Shown one piece after another: positions 37,878 through 49,545 of a DNA stretch of 64,000 nt. Position 1 is the first letter of the stretch, and each line of letters starts with the position of its first letter. Source of the DNA: Typhlomys cinereus (Eukaryota; Chordata; Mammalia; Rodentia; Platacanthomyidae); NCBI GenBank assembly GCA_023101885.1, contig JALPQD010000207.1, positions 1,741,844-1,805,843 on the forward strand, written 5' to 3'. The position numbers and the translations under genes were made by a program. Under the pieces are notes generated by a model, which ran no database searches, was not told the DNA's origin, and was given only the letters and a program-made list of their open reading frames with translations.

Positions 37878-37945
37878 TTAAGGATGAGGTTGTGGCTAGA
37901 TGGCAGAATAGTTGCTTGGCATGTAAGAGGCATGGGTTCAAAGGT
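37878..37945 (+). repeat. ID-type SINE
   Basis: 'ggatgaggttgtggctagatggcagaatagttgcttggcatgtaagaggcatgggttcaaagg'. Confidence 0.65.
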
Positions 37946-38074
37946 TAGAAAATAATAGGGAAATAAGTTGCTTGTGTGGAGTCCCCAAGTGATGTGTACA
38001 CACATAACGGGAATAATAAAGAACCTTTTCAGAAGTTCCTATGTAAATTCTTGGATCTTGCCTATCAGCTATTT

Positions 38075-38315
38075 TTGTTTTTTCTTTTGTCTGCCTGTGG
38101 AGACCAAGAGTGACTTCAGGAATCATCCTGGATGGTGTCTACCTCCTTGCTTTGCTTCACTCCGGGATTTCCCAGGTCTCGCCCACTGGGGCTGGAAGTT
38201 TAGGCAGCCATTTCCACCTGGCATTTTTTTTTTTCTCCGTGGGACCTGGGATCTGAACTCAGGACCTTCTGCTTACAGAGGCAGAGTCTTAACCCCTGAG
38301 CCATCTCTCCAGCCC
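38075..38315 (-). repeat. DIP-like SINE without TG tail
   Basis: Body 'gtgacttcaggaatcatcctgg' and head 'cttaacccctgagccatctctccagccc'. Confidence 0.88.
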
Positions 38316-38719
38316 TTGTTTTTCTGTCTTTGTATTGCTACTCTGACATAAGAGCAGTTGTGGGAACGTTTCATAGGCATGAAAACTTAATTTTTGTCAC
38401 AAATATATCAGAAATTAATGCCCTTAAAAGTAGCTACAACGTTTTTAATGATCTTGTTCTGTTTGCTGATTATGAATCTCACAGTTATTAATAGAAAGAA
38501 ACAAAGAAATTTTGCATTATTTTATCTTTTAACACTTGGTGCTGAAAACTAAATTTGTACCAAAATTCTTCCCAAAGTCAAAGAATTGGTACAAATATCA
38601 CCTAGAATGCAGAATGTAAATTGCTGCCTGTTGTTATGACTTATTGCTTTTATCATATATAAAACCAGCACAGTGGTATGGCAGTAGTATCATATGTAAA
38701 ATCAGAGTAAGCCTATCTT

Positions 38720-39490
38720 CCCTTTCCACCTCACAAATATGTTTCACAAACCTAGGCTGCATGCACCAAAGAGAACAATAACCAGAAGGAGAAAACCTAT
38801 GGAATAGGGGAAAAATCTTTGCTAAATATGTATTGATACAGGATCAACATCCAGAACACATAAATAATTGCAAAACTAAACACGCAAAAAATAATCTCAT
38901 CAGCCAATGGGCTAATGAACTGAGAAGACAGTTAGCAAGAGAAGAAATACACGTGAAGAAGTGTTCAATACTGTTAGCCATTAGATAATACAAATTAAAA
39001 CTGCATCGAGATTCTATTTTATCCTACTCAGAATGACAGTCATTGAAAAAGCAAGTGACACAGCAAATGCTGGGAAGGATGCAGAAAGCCCTTACCTGCT
39101 GCTGATGGGAGTCTAGCTAGTGCAGCTTAGCTATCCATCAGCAGGAAATGTGGCAGATATGTACAATGGGTTTTTTTCCCCAGCCACAGAAAACGATAAC
39201 GAATTTGTGATATTTGCAGGGAAATGGATGTGACTGGAGATTGGTATATTAAGCAAAATAAGTTACATTCAGAAATAAAATACTGTATTTTTCTCTCACA
39301 TGAGAAATTTAGGTGTGTGTTTGTATGTATGTATGCACATGTGCATACTCATGTGTGTATACAAAGGGAAGGAGGACATTTCAAGGGAATAGGGAGGAGG
39401 GACGAAATTCACATGACATGAACACGGAGGAGCTATTTGGGAAATCAACAGGGGGACCAGAAAGAGGGAGAAGGCAGTGATTAAACACAA

Positions 39491-39525
<35 letters not shown>

Positions 39526-39610
39526 GTAGTGGCATCATGAAACCCATCACATTTGCATGACAGCTTAAAATTAATGAAAAAAATAGAAAAGAAATAAATA
39601 TAAAGTGCAC
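38720..39610 (+). mobile_element. 5'-truncated L1 (ORF2 C-terminal region and 3'UTR)
   Basis: Typical landmarks in order: 'aaaaatctttgctaaatatgtattgatacagg', 'atccagaacacataaat', 'tcagaatgacagtcattgaaaaagcaagtgacac', 'ggaaatggatgtgactgg'. Frame is broken. A (TA)n run lies at 39495-39521. Antisense to KLHL31. Confidence 0.85.
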
Positions 39611-39715
39611 AATAGACTTAAATGCACTTTATATGAGCCAAAGAGTGATAGTTATTACTAGGTCAATAAGCTAACTTAGCAGGCACGATTAATCTGTTTC
39701 TATATCCCCACACTT

Positions 39716-39935
39716 TTTAAACTTTATTTATTCAATTCATTGTGTGTGTGTGTGCGCATGTGTGTGTGTGTGTTGAGGGCACTGTATGTCTCTGTGGAAG
39801 ACCAAAGGTGACTTTGGGAATCATCCTAGATCAGGCTCCACCCCACCAGAATATTTTTACATGGGACCTGGGTTCCGAACTCGGGACCTTCTGCTTACAA
39901 GGCAGAGTCTTAACTCCTAAGCCATCTCTCCAGCC
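39716..39935 (-). repeat. DIP-like SINE next to KLHL31 exon 2 donor
   Basis: T/TG tail and tRNA-like head 'taactcctaagccatctctccagccc', ending 51 nt from the donor gt, same orientation as the gene. Confidence 0.9.
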
Positions 39936-39986
39936 CTATGCCCCCCACACTTTGAATCATCCCAATGCCACTCAAATGTCAGGTAC

Positions 39987-41158
39987 CTGCAGAAGTTGCT
40001 GACCGCATGCTTGGCTTGATTTCTCGCATCGTTCTGGTCCTCACCACCTGCTACATAGAGAAACCCATCCATCACAGCCACGCACTGATTAAAACTCTTG
40101 GCTGGCATTTCTGTAAGCTTGCTCCAGCCATTTTCAGGGTCTCTGTACAAAACGTCTCTACTAAGGGACTTTTCAGTCAGACCTGGGCGTCCCCCAACAG
40201 TGACAAGAACCCGACAGGCCCCTCGGATTCTCGTTCGCCTAGATTGCAGTGTGTTTTGGTGGTAGGGTAGCAAGTGGTAGTTCATCGCATCCACCAGGAG
40301 CCTGTGACATTCGGCATCTTGCATCATCCTTGGTACAGACTGAACGTAATTGACCAGATCTTGCGCAGAGATGGTACCAAAGCGAATGTTGCTCAGAAGA
40401 TCCGCAGCGTATTTCACTCTCTTCTGGTCGAACTCTAGCCATCTCATGGCAACCTGGAATGCTACTATCTCAGAAGGCAACTGCAAATCGTCATCTATGA
40501 GAAGGTCATTGATTTGTTCAAACGTGAGCTTCATAAATTGATCAGATTCTGCAAATTCGATGAAGTTATCCCGGATGAATTTCTGGGCTGTCGCTTTTGC
40601 GTTCTTCAAGGAGTATGTTTCTGCAATGTTAACCACATACATGCAGTTCTCAACGCTGATCTCTCGTATCAGAAAATCACTGCACATCTTGACCAGAGTG
40701 TGGATCTGAAGATACACGGCGGCCGAAATGATGCTTCCTATTGTGTAGAGGGAGAGGGTCAGCTTGCCTGTGTATGCGTAGGCAATCACCGTGGCTAGAC
40801 CTAAAGGTGCAATGTCATTAAGATCCACCCTTTTAGTCGATGGATCCTTTTTCAGGATGCTGTAAAAGTACTCGCTGCAGGAAGCCATCACGGACTTATG
40901 AACATCGAAAGACTTGGTTTTGGTGCCAATGACTAAGTCGCACAGAAAGCTCTCCTGTCGCATTTTACTTAAACCTTCCAAAAGGTTGGGGCCATAAGAA
41001 GAGTCTGTTAATTCAGAGGAAACACAGCTGAGACCCTCGCTGCCCTCCAGCAGACCGTTCAAAGCATTCAGCTTGCTAAGGGGGCTGTCTTCTACGATTA
41101 TCGTCATCTCACTGACATCTGCTCTGTTCTTTTTGACAGTCTTCTTTTTCGGTGCCAT
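39987..41158 (-). CDS. KLHL31: KLHL31 coding exon 2 (start codon, BTB, BACK, first Kelch blades)
   Basis: This exon encodes residues 1-390 plus two bases of codon 391 of Kelch-like protein 31. The ATG lies in 'ccaacATGGCACCG', and the lysine-rich N-terminus ([10 protein letters not shown]) followed by [10 protein letters not shown] is characteristic of KLHL31. The BTB domain is at about residues 71-175 (starts [20 protein letters not shown]) and BACK at about 180-285. The first Kelch blades start near residue 316, with glycine doublets in VTVGGR (about 332) and YVAGGE (about 381). The donor is CTGCAG|gtacct, with gt at 39986-39985. Family knowledge: KLHL31 is a striated-muscle CUL3 adaptor; its BTB/BACK part contacts CUL3 and dimerises, and its Kelch propeller binds substrate. 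Filamin C has been reported as a target, and loss in mice causes myopathy. No frameshift or internal stop is visible. Confidence 0.97.
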
Positions 41159-41194
41159 GTTGGCCAGCAGGCTGCCACAGTCAAGAAGAATTTG
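41159..41194 (-). other. KLHL31: KLHL31 5'UTR part of exon 2, with acceptor
   Basis: On the minus strand, a long pyrimidine tract ending 'ttcttttag' (ag at 41196-41195) precedes 36 nt that lead straight to the ATG. This is a textbook acceptor and implies at least one upstream non-coding exon. Confidence 0.85.
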
Positions 41195-41554
41195 CTAAAA
41201 GAAAAAAAGAAAGAAAGGGTATAGTTTTAGTTTCATTGCGCTCTGAACTTGGAATGCTATACTGAGAAACTTTCATAATAGTTTTACAAAGGCATAAAGG
41301 AGAGTAATCCTCAACAATCATTTAAAGACATTGACTTAGATGTACATCTTATTGACATTGTTACAAGTGTCAGACATTCAAGATAATTCTAGAAAAATTG
41401 TTGCATCAAGTGACGTCTATTACAAAATGTATTACTAAGTGATTGTTACATGACAGAAAGGAACAATTCTCTGATCACTGCACAGTGATTATAGAATAGT
41501 AGTGAAATAAGGTTTGAAAGGCTTAGTTTACATTCATGAAAGGTGAATTATGGG

Positions 41555-41905
41555 CTGGGGAGATGGTTCAGCAGATAAAGTACTTGTTGTGTGGACCTGA
41601 CAACCTGCATTAGGATGCTGAGACCCCAGGTGAAAGCCAGATGAGGTAGCAGAAGCGGTCGAAATCCCAGCGTCTCCTGGAACTTGGAAGACCTGAGAAT
41701 CTCAAGATGCTGGGACGAGCTAACCAGGTTTATGCAGCAATGGTGAAGAGATCCTGGGTCAAAGAAGATGTAAAATCAAGGAACGACACCAGTAGGTTGT
41801 CATCTGACTCCATACGTGTATTATGACATGCATTCAGGCACAGTCACACATATGAATATACACCACACCCACCCATATACATACACACACGCAAGAAAAG
41901 GTGAA
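41555..41905 (+). repeat. B2/B3-type SINE
   Basis: 'gggctggggagatggttcagcagataaagtacttgttgtgtggacctgacaacc' head and CA-rich end. Confidence 0.8.
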
Positions 41906-42180
41906 GGCTAGAGAGCCTCTCAGTAGGTTAAAATGCTTGCTATGCAAACCAGAAGACAAGAGTTAAGATCCCCAGAACCTACATAAAATGCTGGTGGATG
42001 TGGTAGCCTGCCTATAATTCCAGCCTCTGAAGGCAGAAACCAGGAATCCCCCAAATAAACTAGCCAGGTGAACCAGCTCTGTGAGCTCTCAGCCCTGGGT
42101 TTGATTAGAGACCCCGCCTCAAAAATAAAGAAATAAATAAGTAAACAAAATGAAAGAACAATTAAGGAAGGCTTCTAATA
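41906..42180 (+). repeat. B3-type SINE
   Basis: 'aggctagagagcctctcagtaggttaaaatgcttgctatgc...tggtggatgtggtagcctgcctataattccagcctctgaagg...agagaccccgcctcaaaaataaa'. Confidence 0.85.
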
Positions 42181-42604
42181 TTAAGTTTTGACCGCTACAT
42201 GCATGTATATCTGTGCACATGAACCCGTGCAACACATGTGAACAGAACATATATGTATATGTATATCACATACATGCAAATGAAAAATGGAAAGGGGAAA
42301 CAGTGAATTATAAGATTAATTATAACTATTGTGGTGGTGAGAGTGAAAGTGGGGTGAAGTGGGAAAAGATGCTCAAAAATTCTAGGGAATAACTACTGGA
42401 GGATGAGGTGTTGCTTGTTGCAAACAAAGGGTATGAAATGAGTGTCTCTCTCTCACATACTATACATGTATATTTGGTCTAAGTACAGGCTACAGTCGGC
42501 ACTTCACAGGACAGCTACAATTCCAATAGAAAATATTTCTGATTTGAAGAACCAGAAAATAGATTTTTTATGCTAGCCACATCCTCTAAGAAAGAGAAGG
42601 TTCT

Positions 42605-42965
42605 TTCTTTTTTTAAAGTTCTACTTCTTTTTTTCCATTTTTATTTTTTAATGTTGTATACATGGATATAGTGACTTTATAATATTTTCGATCCTTAGTC
42701 CCATATTCCATCCCCTCTTCTTTCCCCTCCCTGTCTGACTCCCTCTTATTTTCATATCTTTTCGCATGTGCTGCCCGCTGTGTTTCATGTAGTTTGTCAT
42801 GATTCATGCCTGACCTGATTCAGGCTCTAGTAAGCATCCTAGATCGGTGGGTATGCCACTGAGGAAATCCTCATTCTCATCCCCATCAGCATTAGTCCTC
42901 CTCAGTCTCTCAGAGAGGTGTGGAGCTTCTTGAGATCTTTCTGATGTTATGGTGAGAGGAGATTC
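42605..42965 (-). mobile_element. L1-type 3'UTR fragment
   Basis: T-rich start and homology to 27610-28110 and 49325-49545. Confidence 0.6.
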
Positions 42966-43184
42966 TTGGAAACGATACTGAAAGTTGAAGTGGGAGGGGG
43001 AGTGGGCCCAGTGGAATCTTAAATTTTCGAGAACACAGACCAACGTTCTTTAAACTAGATTTGAGTCTACAAAGCATACGATAATATTATCTCATGGAAG
43101 CTGTAATTTACAGGTTTAACTCCATGACGCATCATAAAGGGTATGGCACTATTGACAAAAGAAACACAAGGTTTGCTTTTCTTG

Positions 43185-43330
43185 ATTTTTTTTTTCCTTG
43201 AGATAGGTCTCAGATTGCCAGGCTAGCCACAACGCACTAGCCACCATGCCTAGCTTCATGTGTGCTGGAGGTCAAATAGCAGGCCAGCACTCTACGTACT
43301 AAGCCATATTCCCCAGCCATCACCTCCAAC
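43185..43330 (-). repeat. B1/ID-type SINE, diverged
   Basis: 'ccttgagataggtctcagattgcc...gtactaagccatattccccagcc'. Confidence 0.65.
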
Positions 43331-43711
43331 CTGTTTTGTTCTGTTTTTATTTTGCAGTGCACACGTTAGGCAAGCACGCTACCTTCAGACTACAGTTCCA
43401 ATCTGATTTCCTTCTTGTATGTGAAGCAACACACATAAAAAACGAATTTATAAGTTTTTAAGGGCAATGCTGTCCTATAAAAATATGAGCCATATATGCA
43501 ATTTAAAAACCTTCTATACCTATATAGGAAAGGCAAAAGTGAAAAAGTAAAACTAATGCTAGTAATATATTATTTTTTTCCACTTAATATGTACAAAATA
43601 TTATTTTTACACGTAATAACATTTTATAGTTTTTCACATTAACCTTCAAAATCTGTGTGTATTTTAGACACATGTACATATCACTTTGTGTTAGCCATAC
43701 TTTAAGTGTTT

Positions 43712-44012
43712 TTTAAAAAAATTTTTTATTATTATTATCATTATTCAACTGTGTGCATATGCGTGTGTATGTGCGCGCGCGTCTGTGTGTGTGTGTTTCT
43801 GTGTATGTGTAGAACCACGGACGAATTCGGGAACCACCATGGCCGCCTCCACCTCCTTCTGCCCCGGGATTCACAGGCTCCGCCCTACCAGGACAGAAGC
43901 GCAGGCTGCCCCCGCTTCTGCCTGGCGTCTATACGTGGGATCTGGGATCCGAACTCAGGACCTTCTGCCTGCAAGGCGGAGGCTTAACCCCTGAGCCACC
44001 TCTCCAGCCCCC
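43712..44012 (-). repeat. Young DIP-like SINE, full length
   Basis: Very close to 26077-26385. Exact 13-bp duplication ACTTTAAGTGTTT at 43699-43711 and 44013-44025. Confidence 0.95.
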
Positions 44013-44030
44013 ACTTTAAGTGTTTCGTAG

Positions 44031-44725
44031 CTATATGTGACTAATAACTACAGAGTCCTGGAGGAGCCACTTGAAATATGCAAAGTGTAACTGGCTAATA
44101 GGTACATTTGAGTTGAATGCAAAAAAGAGGACAAGAAGGTTGGAAGAGACACACTGAAGCAATTTAATGGTGAACTTAAATCCAACAATATTGATAATTA
44201 TATTAAATATTAATGAACAAAACTTTAAATTAAAAGACATAGATTGTCAGAATAGATTTCTAAAAGATCAAAATATATGATAGTTACTGAAACTAAGCCT
44301 ATAGTGGTTTCTACCTGACCAATGGTCAGCTATGAACCACTGGACTCTATAAACAAAGTACTGAGGAACAATAGGCAACTAACAGATTAAAGGGGTTGGC
44401 TGAAATGTGCAGTTGTGTATCCGTCCAGTTGTATATCAATGGGTGAACATATTAACCTCCAGGATACATCTTAACCCCAAAATCACACTAAAGGCCCCAA
44501 CTAAATCTATTGAGACACAAAGCCAAAGAAAAGAACATGAATGTTAGAGTAAGACTTGAAAGGAAGGAACTGTGTGTGTGTGTGTATGTGTGTGTGTGAA
44601 AAGGGTAGAAGGGAAAATAACTAAAATGTTTTATATATAATGAAATTTTCAAAGAGCAAAATTTATCAATAAAGAAAAATGAAAAAAAATTTACTATAAG
44701 ACCAATAAGCGTAAGTAAGTTCTAG
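44031..44725. other. AT-rich, unidentified intronic DNA
   Basis: 44300-44690 resembles an L1 3' end in style; only a TG run at 44574-44598 is certain. Confidence 0.4.
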
Positions 44726-44734
44726 TTGCTACTT

Positions 44735-44975
44735 TACTGTTTGGATAAAGGACCTAAGTTCAGATTCCAGATCACATGTCAAAAATGTTGGACAGAAACG
44801 ATAGAGTCCTGCATTTCTGCCTAAGGTAGGAAAATCCTAGGGGACCCCAGATCAAAGCAAAAAGGAAGTAGAATAATCCAGAATGATTCCCGAAGTCACT
44901 CTTGAACCTTCACAGGCACACACACACACATACAAACCATACACACACATCCATGCCAAAAAAAAAAAAAAAAAA
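44735..44975 (+). repeat. DIP-like SINE, diverged, with CA and A tail
   Basis: 'ggataaaggacctaagttcagattccagatcacatg...gaatgattcccgaagtcactcttgaacc' then CA and A17 tail. Confidence 0.8.
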
Positions 44976-45029
44976 GAATTTGTTGGTTAGACAGTCCAAC
45001 ACTTCCGCTTTTAAAATTTTAATGGACTA

Positions 45030-45079
45030 TGAAGGTTTTTTTATTTATTTATTCAATTGTGCATGTGTGCACATATGTG

Positions 45080-45117
<38 letters not shown>

Positions 45118-45175
45118 TGTGTAAACCACAGACGAATTTGGGAACCACTTAACCCCTGAGCCACCTATCCAGCCC
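45030..45175 (-). repeat. DIP-like SINE with large internal deletion
   Basis: Tail and start of body fuse directly to the head ('gggaaccacttaacccctgagccacctatccagccc'), losing about 130 nt. Confidence 0.88.
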
Positions 45176-45179
45176 CTAG

Positions 45180-46289
45180 ACTATGAAGTTTCTCATTTTT
45201 TACCAAAATTAATATTTCAGTTTCAAATAATTTAGTGTAAGTGGAAGCTGTGCCTGAATTTGTTTTGTAGGCTACAGAGACTCTTACGCACAAGTTTAGC
45301 CATATTGTGTTTTCTGGATATAAGATATAGGATCCAATGGGAAAAAAAAAGTTTTAGTTTTGTTGAAAAGTTTGATAAAAAGACTTCCCTCCTTTTGTGT
45401 TTGTCAAAAGAGTTAGAAATTGTATTTACTCTTTTAATGCTTGACTAGAGATCAGTTTTGAAATACTCATGTTTCTTTTGCCCATCACAGGACTGAAAAG
45501 TGGGTTTTGGTATTCACTCTGCTCTATCTATTTGGTTGAACACCCAACCTTGAGGATTTTAGTTTGACCATGGTCAGATGAGGAAATTTCCCAGTTAAGA
45601 GTACACAGCTGGCTTTCGCTGCTGAAATCGCTAAGATCTGGTCCCATAATGCCTTTCTCCTCGGTGTGGCCCTCCCTGACCTTGGAGCAAATTCTTGATC
45701 AAAGAGGAGTGAGCCAAGGGAGAGAAGATTCTTTACTTAATATCTTAGTATTTAGGTCTGAATCACAAAATTTAGCAAATTATAATATTCCAGTCGTCTA
45801 GTGAGATTCCCATTTGAGATGGCTCATCAGGCATATTTTAGTATAATCATATTCCAGGAAGTTACTCCAGACATACTTAACCTAAAAGCTGGTTTGTATT
45901 CATAGTTTAGAGGAAGTTCAAATTTTATCTGGCAACGCTGCCCTGGGCTGGGTTCCGGGTGGGTCCATGGATCCTAGGAGTATTCTGAACACACTGTGTA
46001 TGTATGTTACTTTTCTGTAAAGTGACTCAGAGATATTTCCAAGAATATCCCCCAAAAGTCTATAACCCCAAATCCATTTGGACCACTAGACTGATTATAA
46101 TGTGGCCAAGAGATAGTAATGTAATCTTACCCACCGCCATAAGTAGACAAGTCCATGGGAAAGCATTGATGGAAGTCACGACTCTCCTCATCTAAACTTG
46201 ACTGGTAGTGAGAACTGTCACCGTGTAGCTGGAGCATTCTTCGTGCTGCCCACTACCCTTGCCCACTGGGAGAAACAGGACACAGGCCC
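45180..46289. other. No recognised feature (presumed intron 1)
   Basis: Repeat-poor non-coding DNA. Confidence 0.5.
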
Positions 46290-46560
46290 AGCAGAGGGCC
46301 CATGTGATTAATCCCATATCTTCATGCTAAGGGTGCCTCCATATTCATTTTTGATTAATTGGGGATATTGTTTGCCATTAAAAAGTGTTTTAGCTTTAAT
46401 TAACTTATTTTCCCAAATAGTCATGACCTGGGACTGTCATTCTTAGGGCCCAGAGAGCTGAGATCCCAGAAGGGCTTCTCGCCAAGGGCACAAGTCAGCT
46501 GTGGCTCTCCATGTCACATTCCGATGGCCCCATCTGTCAGGGCTTGTCAGCTCAGCCTCC
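46290..46560. promoter_or_regulatory. Candidate conserved muscle enhancer in presumed intron 1
   Basis: Repeat-free DNA with TTAATTAA (46396-46403), two tgattaat boxes (near 46307 and 46352), E-boxes CAGCTG (46497-46502) and CATCTG (46531-46536), and an M-CAT-like CATTCC (46517-46522). The motif mixture and lack of repeats suggest a cis-regulatory element. No conservation data were available. Confidence 0.3.
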
Positions 46561-46690
46561 CGGAATAGAAGCAGACCTGGCTGCTGTTTACCATTTTAAG
46601 TTAAGTCCAACCAAAGAGAGTTTCTACTTGGCCAATCTGTCGCTACAAAAGCCATATGTTCACATTTAAAATAAAAACCTGTTAGTTTGG

Positions 46691-46718
46691 TGTTTTTTTT
46701 TTTTTTTTTTTTTTTTTG
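46691..46718. repeat. Poly(T) tract
   Basis: About 27 consecutive T; the sequence after it was not identified. Confidence 0.95.
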
Positions 46719-46899
46719 TCAAACAACAAATGAGAATATCTGCAGGGACTCTGTTTTGTTGATAAGTTATATTTTGGAGTATCAAAAAATTCATCCTTTT
46801 TTGGTACTACTAACTTAGTTAAAATGATATCTGAACTGAATTTGGTTTTGAATGTTTGAATGGTTCCAGACAAAACTTATGGAATCGGAAGCCCAGTGA

Positions 46900-47530
46900 G
46901 CAGAGCCTAGACATTTCTTTGCTCCCTCCGCCCTAGAGAATAGTGAAGAAAAACTAGTCCCAAGCCCCAGAGACTTCAACTTATCACTAGAAAGCATGCA
47001 TAATTTTTCTTTCACAGGGCATCGCTCATTCCTTCTGTGACTGGGTCACTTTCCTCCTTTAGGACATTTCTCAGATTCCAAGAAAATGTTTTCTGCCGCC
47101 CAACTTTTAAGATCCAGGGGCAAGGGGGACTGTATCCCACCCAGCTGGAGGCTCCCTTGGGGAGAGCAGCTCTTACAAACACAGACATCAGGCACCCCGC
47201 CGCCCCCCACCCACACAGCAATACACACCCCAGGATCCAGAAGGCAGCAGTTGGCAGTGTGGTCCCAGCTTCTCCCTCCTGTGTGAAGTGGGAGCCGGCT
47301 GGTGGGGATTGTTTAACAGAGGCCACTGCGGAGGGGGAGGGAAGGAGCGCTTGTGGCAGCAATTTTTAGAATAGCCCTTAACATCCTACTGGAGGAAGCA
47401 AAAGCTGAGCCTGCGCTCTGGCCGGGGCCTGCAGTGTCCCATCTCCCTCTTTGGGCTTCACCAAGTGCCACACAAGGGGACGAGGGCGGTGCCTGCCGGT
47501 CCTTAGAGAGGTTAGGGTTCTTGACCTGAC
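46900..47530. promoter_or_regulatory. GC-rich, repeat-free block in presumed intron 1
   Basis: Unique sequence, richer in GC than its surroundings, with a MEF2-like CTAAAAATTG on the minus strand (47360-47369, one mismatch to consensus) and an E-box CAGCTG near 47141. Could be an enhancer or alternative first exon. Open frames across it (up to 116 codons) show no family features. Confidence 0.25.
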
Positions 47531-48480
47531 CAAGTTGGTCTTGTTTGGATTTTAGTCCCAGACTCAGTTGATGGGTGTGGGGAAAGAAAATGAGCTAGGT
47601 GGGTGGGTGTCTGAGTGTCATCGACGAAGAGATGAAGAAGGGGTCTGAGAAGATTAAACAAGAGAGGGTTGTAGGAAGGAAAAGAGAAGAACGTGGGTAT
47701 AAATAGTTCTTCGGAAGATGAGCCCCTCTTTACTGGGACATGGGACTTTCTGAGTACTTCACGGTGACATTAGCATTTCACGCTTTAATGAAGCAAGGTT
47801 TGGGACCCATCCTTCGTCAGTGGGTGACCTACACTGGCACACGTGGTTGTTGGGAAATCACTACTTTGGCAGCATTTTGCATTGGGAAAAACAGTTTGGA
47901 GGGTTGTAATTGAGCACATGCTCCAAGAGGAACGGAGAGTGCGAGATGGCCACTGTAAAAGTGAACATAATTATCAGCTTGCAAGAGTGTAAACTAGATC
48001 ACGGGAAAGATATGCCTAACTGTTTCTCATTGGTCAGATGTGCTGAGCGTTGTCTTGCCTGAGCACAGGGAGGAATTCTACATCCTGCAGATCCCTGGAA
48101 TGAGCAGACCTTCAGCAGTCCTGTGCACTGGGGACATCTGAAGAAAATGTGGTGGAGAAAAGATTTAGGGGCGGTGAACTGATACTGGCCAAGGGCAGAT
48201 GTGGGGGCAAGAGAGTCCAGCTGAAATCTTTGGAGCCTAAATTGTCAAAAATAGACCCAAATGGATAAATAGCAGGAAAATAAAAATGATGATGAAAACT
48301 GGTAATGACTGGGCTCTAGCGATGAAATTGGCGACTTGGTAAAGAACCAAATTCCTATAATCATACAGGAAAACTACCAGCTACTGTCATGGTTGACCAT
48401 TTGCCGTCCATGAGTTACCTCTTCTGTTGGACTTCTAGCTAGCTTTTTTTTTAAGCAGAGAAAAAATAATTGATTTCATA
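47531..48480. other. No recognised feature (presumed intron 1)
   Basis: Unique non-coding DNA. A TATAAATAG at about 47698 is on the plus strand, opposite to KLHL31. Confidence 0.45.
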
Positions 48481-48484
48481 ATCT

Positions 48485-48967
<483 letters not shown>

Positions 48968-49095
48968 CAACAGGTCTCACCATGTAACTGAGGCCAAGTA
49001 AAACTCACTATTGTAGCCTAGACTGGACTTAAACTTGTGATCCTCCTACTCCAATCTGCTGAGTTCTGGGATTATAACTTTTGGCTCTAGTGGCA
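48968..49095 (-). repeat. B1 SINE
   Basis: 'ggtctcaccatgtaactgaggcc...agactggacttaaacttgtgatcctcctactccaatctgctgagttctgggatta'. Confidence 0.85.
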
Positions 49096-49184
49096 GAAGT
49101 CAATCAGAAAAGTTTGTTTCACATTCATTTTCAAGTAATTATTCTTCTGCTTTAAAATATTACCCATGTTTTCTCTGGACTTCT

Positions 49185-49262
49185 AGGCCCAAAAGGTCCT
49201 CCCGCCTCAATCTTTGAAGTACCTGGAATTATAGGTGTGCGCTAGTATGCCCCACTTCAAGT
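49185..49262 (-). repeat. B1 fragment
   Basis: 'ggtcctcccgcctcaatctttgaagtacctggaattataggtgtgcgc'. Confidence 0.75.
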
Positions 49263-49319
49263 GACCCTTATCCTGTATGTTTCCTTTATGCAGGTAAAGG
49301 GCCAGAGCATCCAGACATA

Positions 49320-49545
49320 TTTTTCCACTTTTTAAAATTCTTCTAATGTTTCATACATGAATATAGTGAATTTATGATGCTTTCATACTTTAATCCCCAA
49401 TCCCATCCCCCCTACTCTTCCCCTGTCTCTCTTCTTCAACCCTGCCAGACTCCCTCCTATTTTCACATCTTTTCATGCACATGGCCCACTGGGTTTCATC
49501 TGGTTTGCCTAATGACATGAGCCTGAGTACTTGCTGAAGCATGAA
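49320..49545 (-). mobile_element. L1-type 3'UTR fragment
   Basis: 'ccactttttaaaattcttctaatgtttcatacatgaatatagtgaatttatgatgctttcat' matches 42640-42720. Confidence 0.6.

Larger units (their letters stand above)
37112..39986 (-). other. KLHL31 intron between coding exons
   Basis: A 2875-nt phase-2 GT-AG intron defined by matching splice sites and family reading frame. It holds an ID-type SINE, a tail-less DIP-like SINE (38075-38315), a 5'-truncated L1 (about 38720-39610) and a DIP-like SINE ending 51 nt from the upstream donor. 37270-37870 shows no recognised element. Confidence 0.93.

Noticed and set aside
47698..47706. TATAAATAG as a KLHL31 TATA box
   Set aside because: It is on the plus strand, opposite to the gene, and no plus-strand exon is visible downstream.
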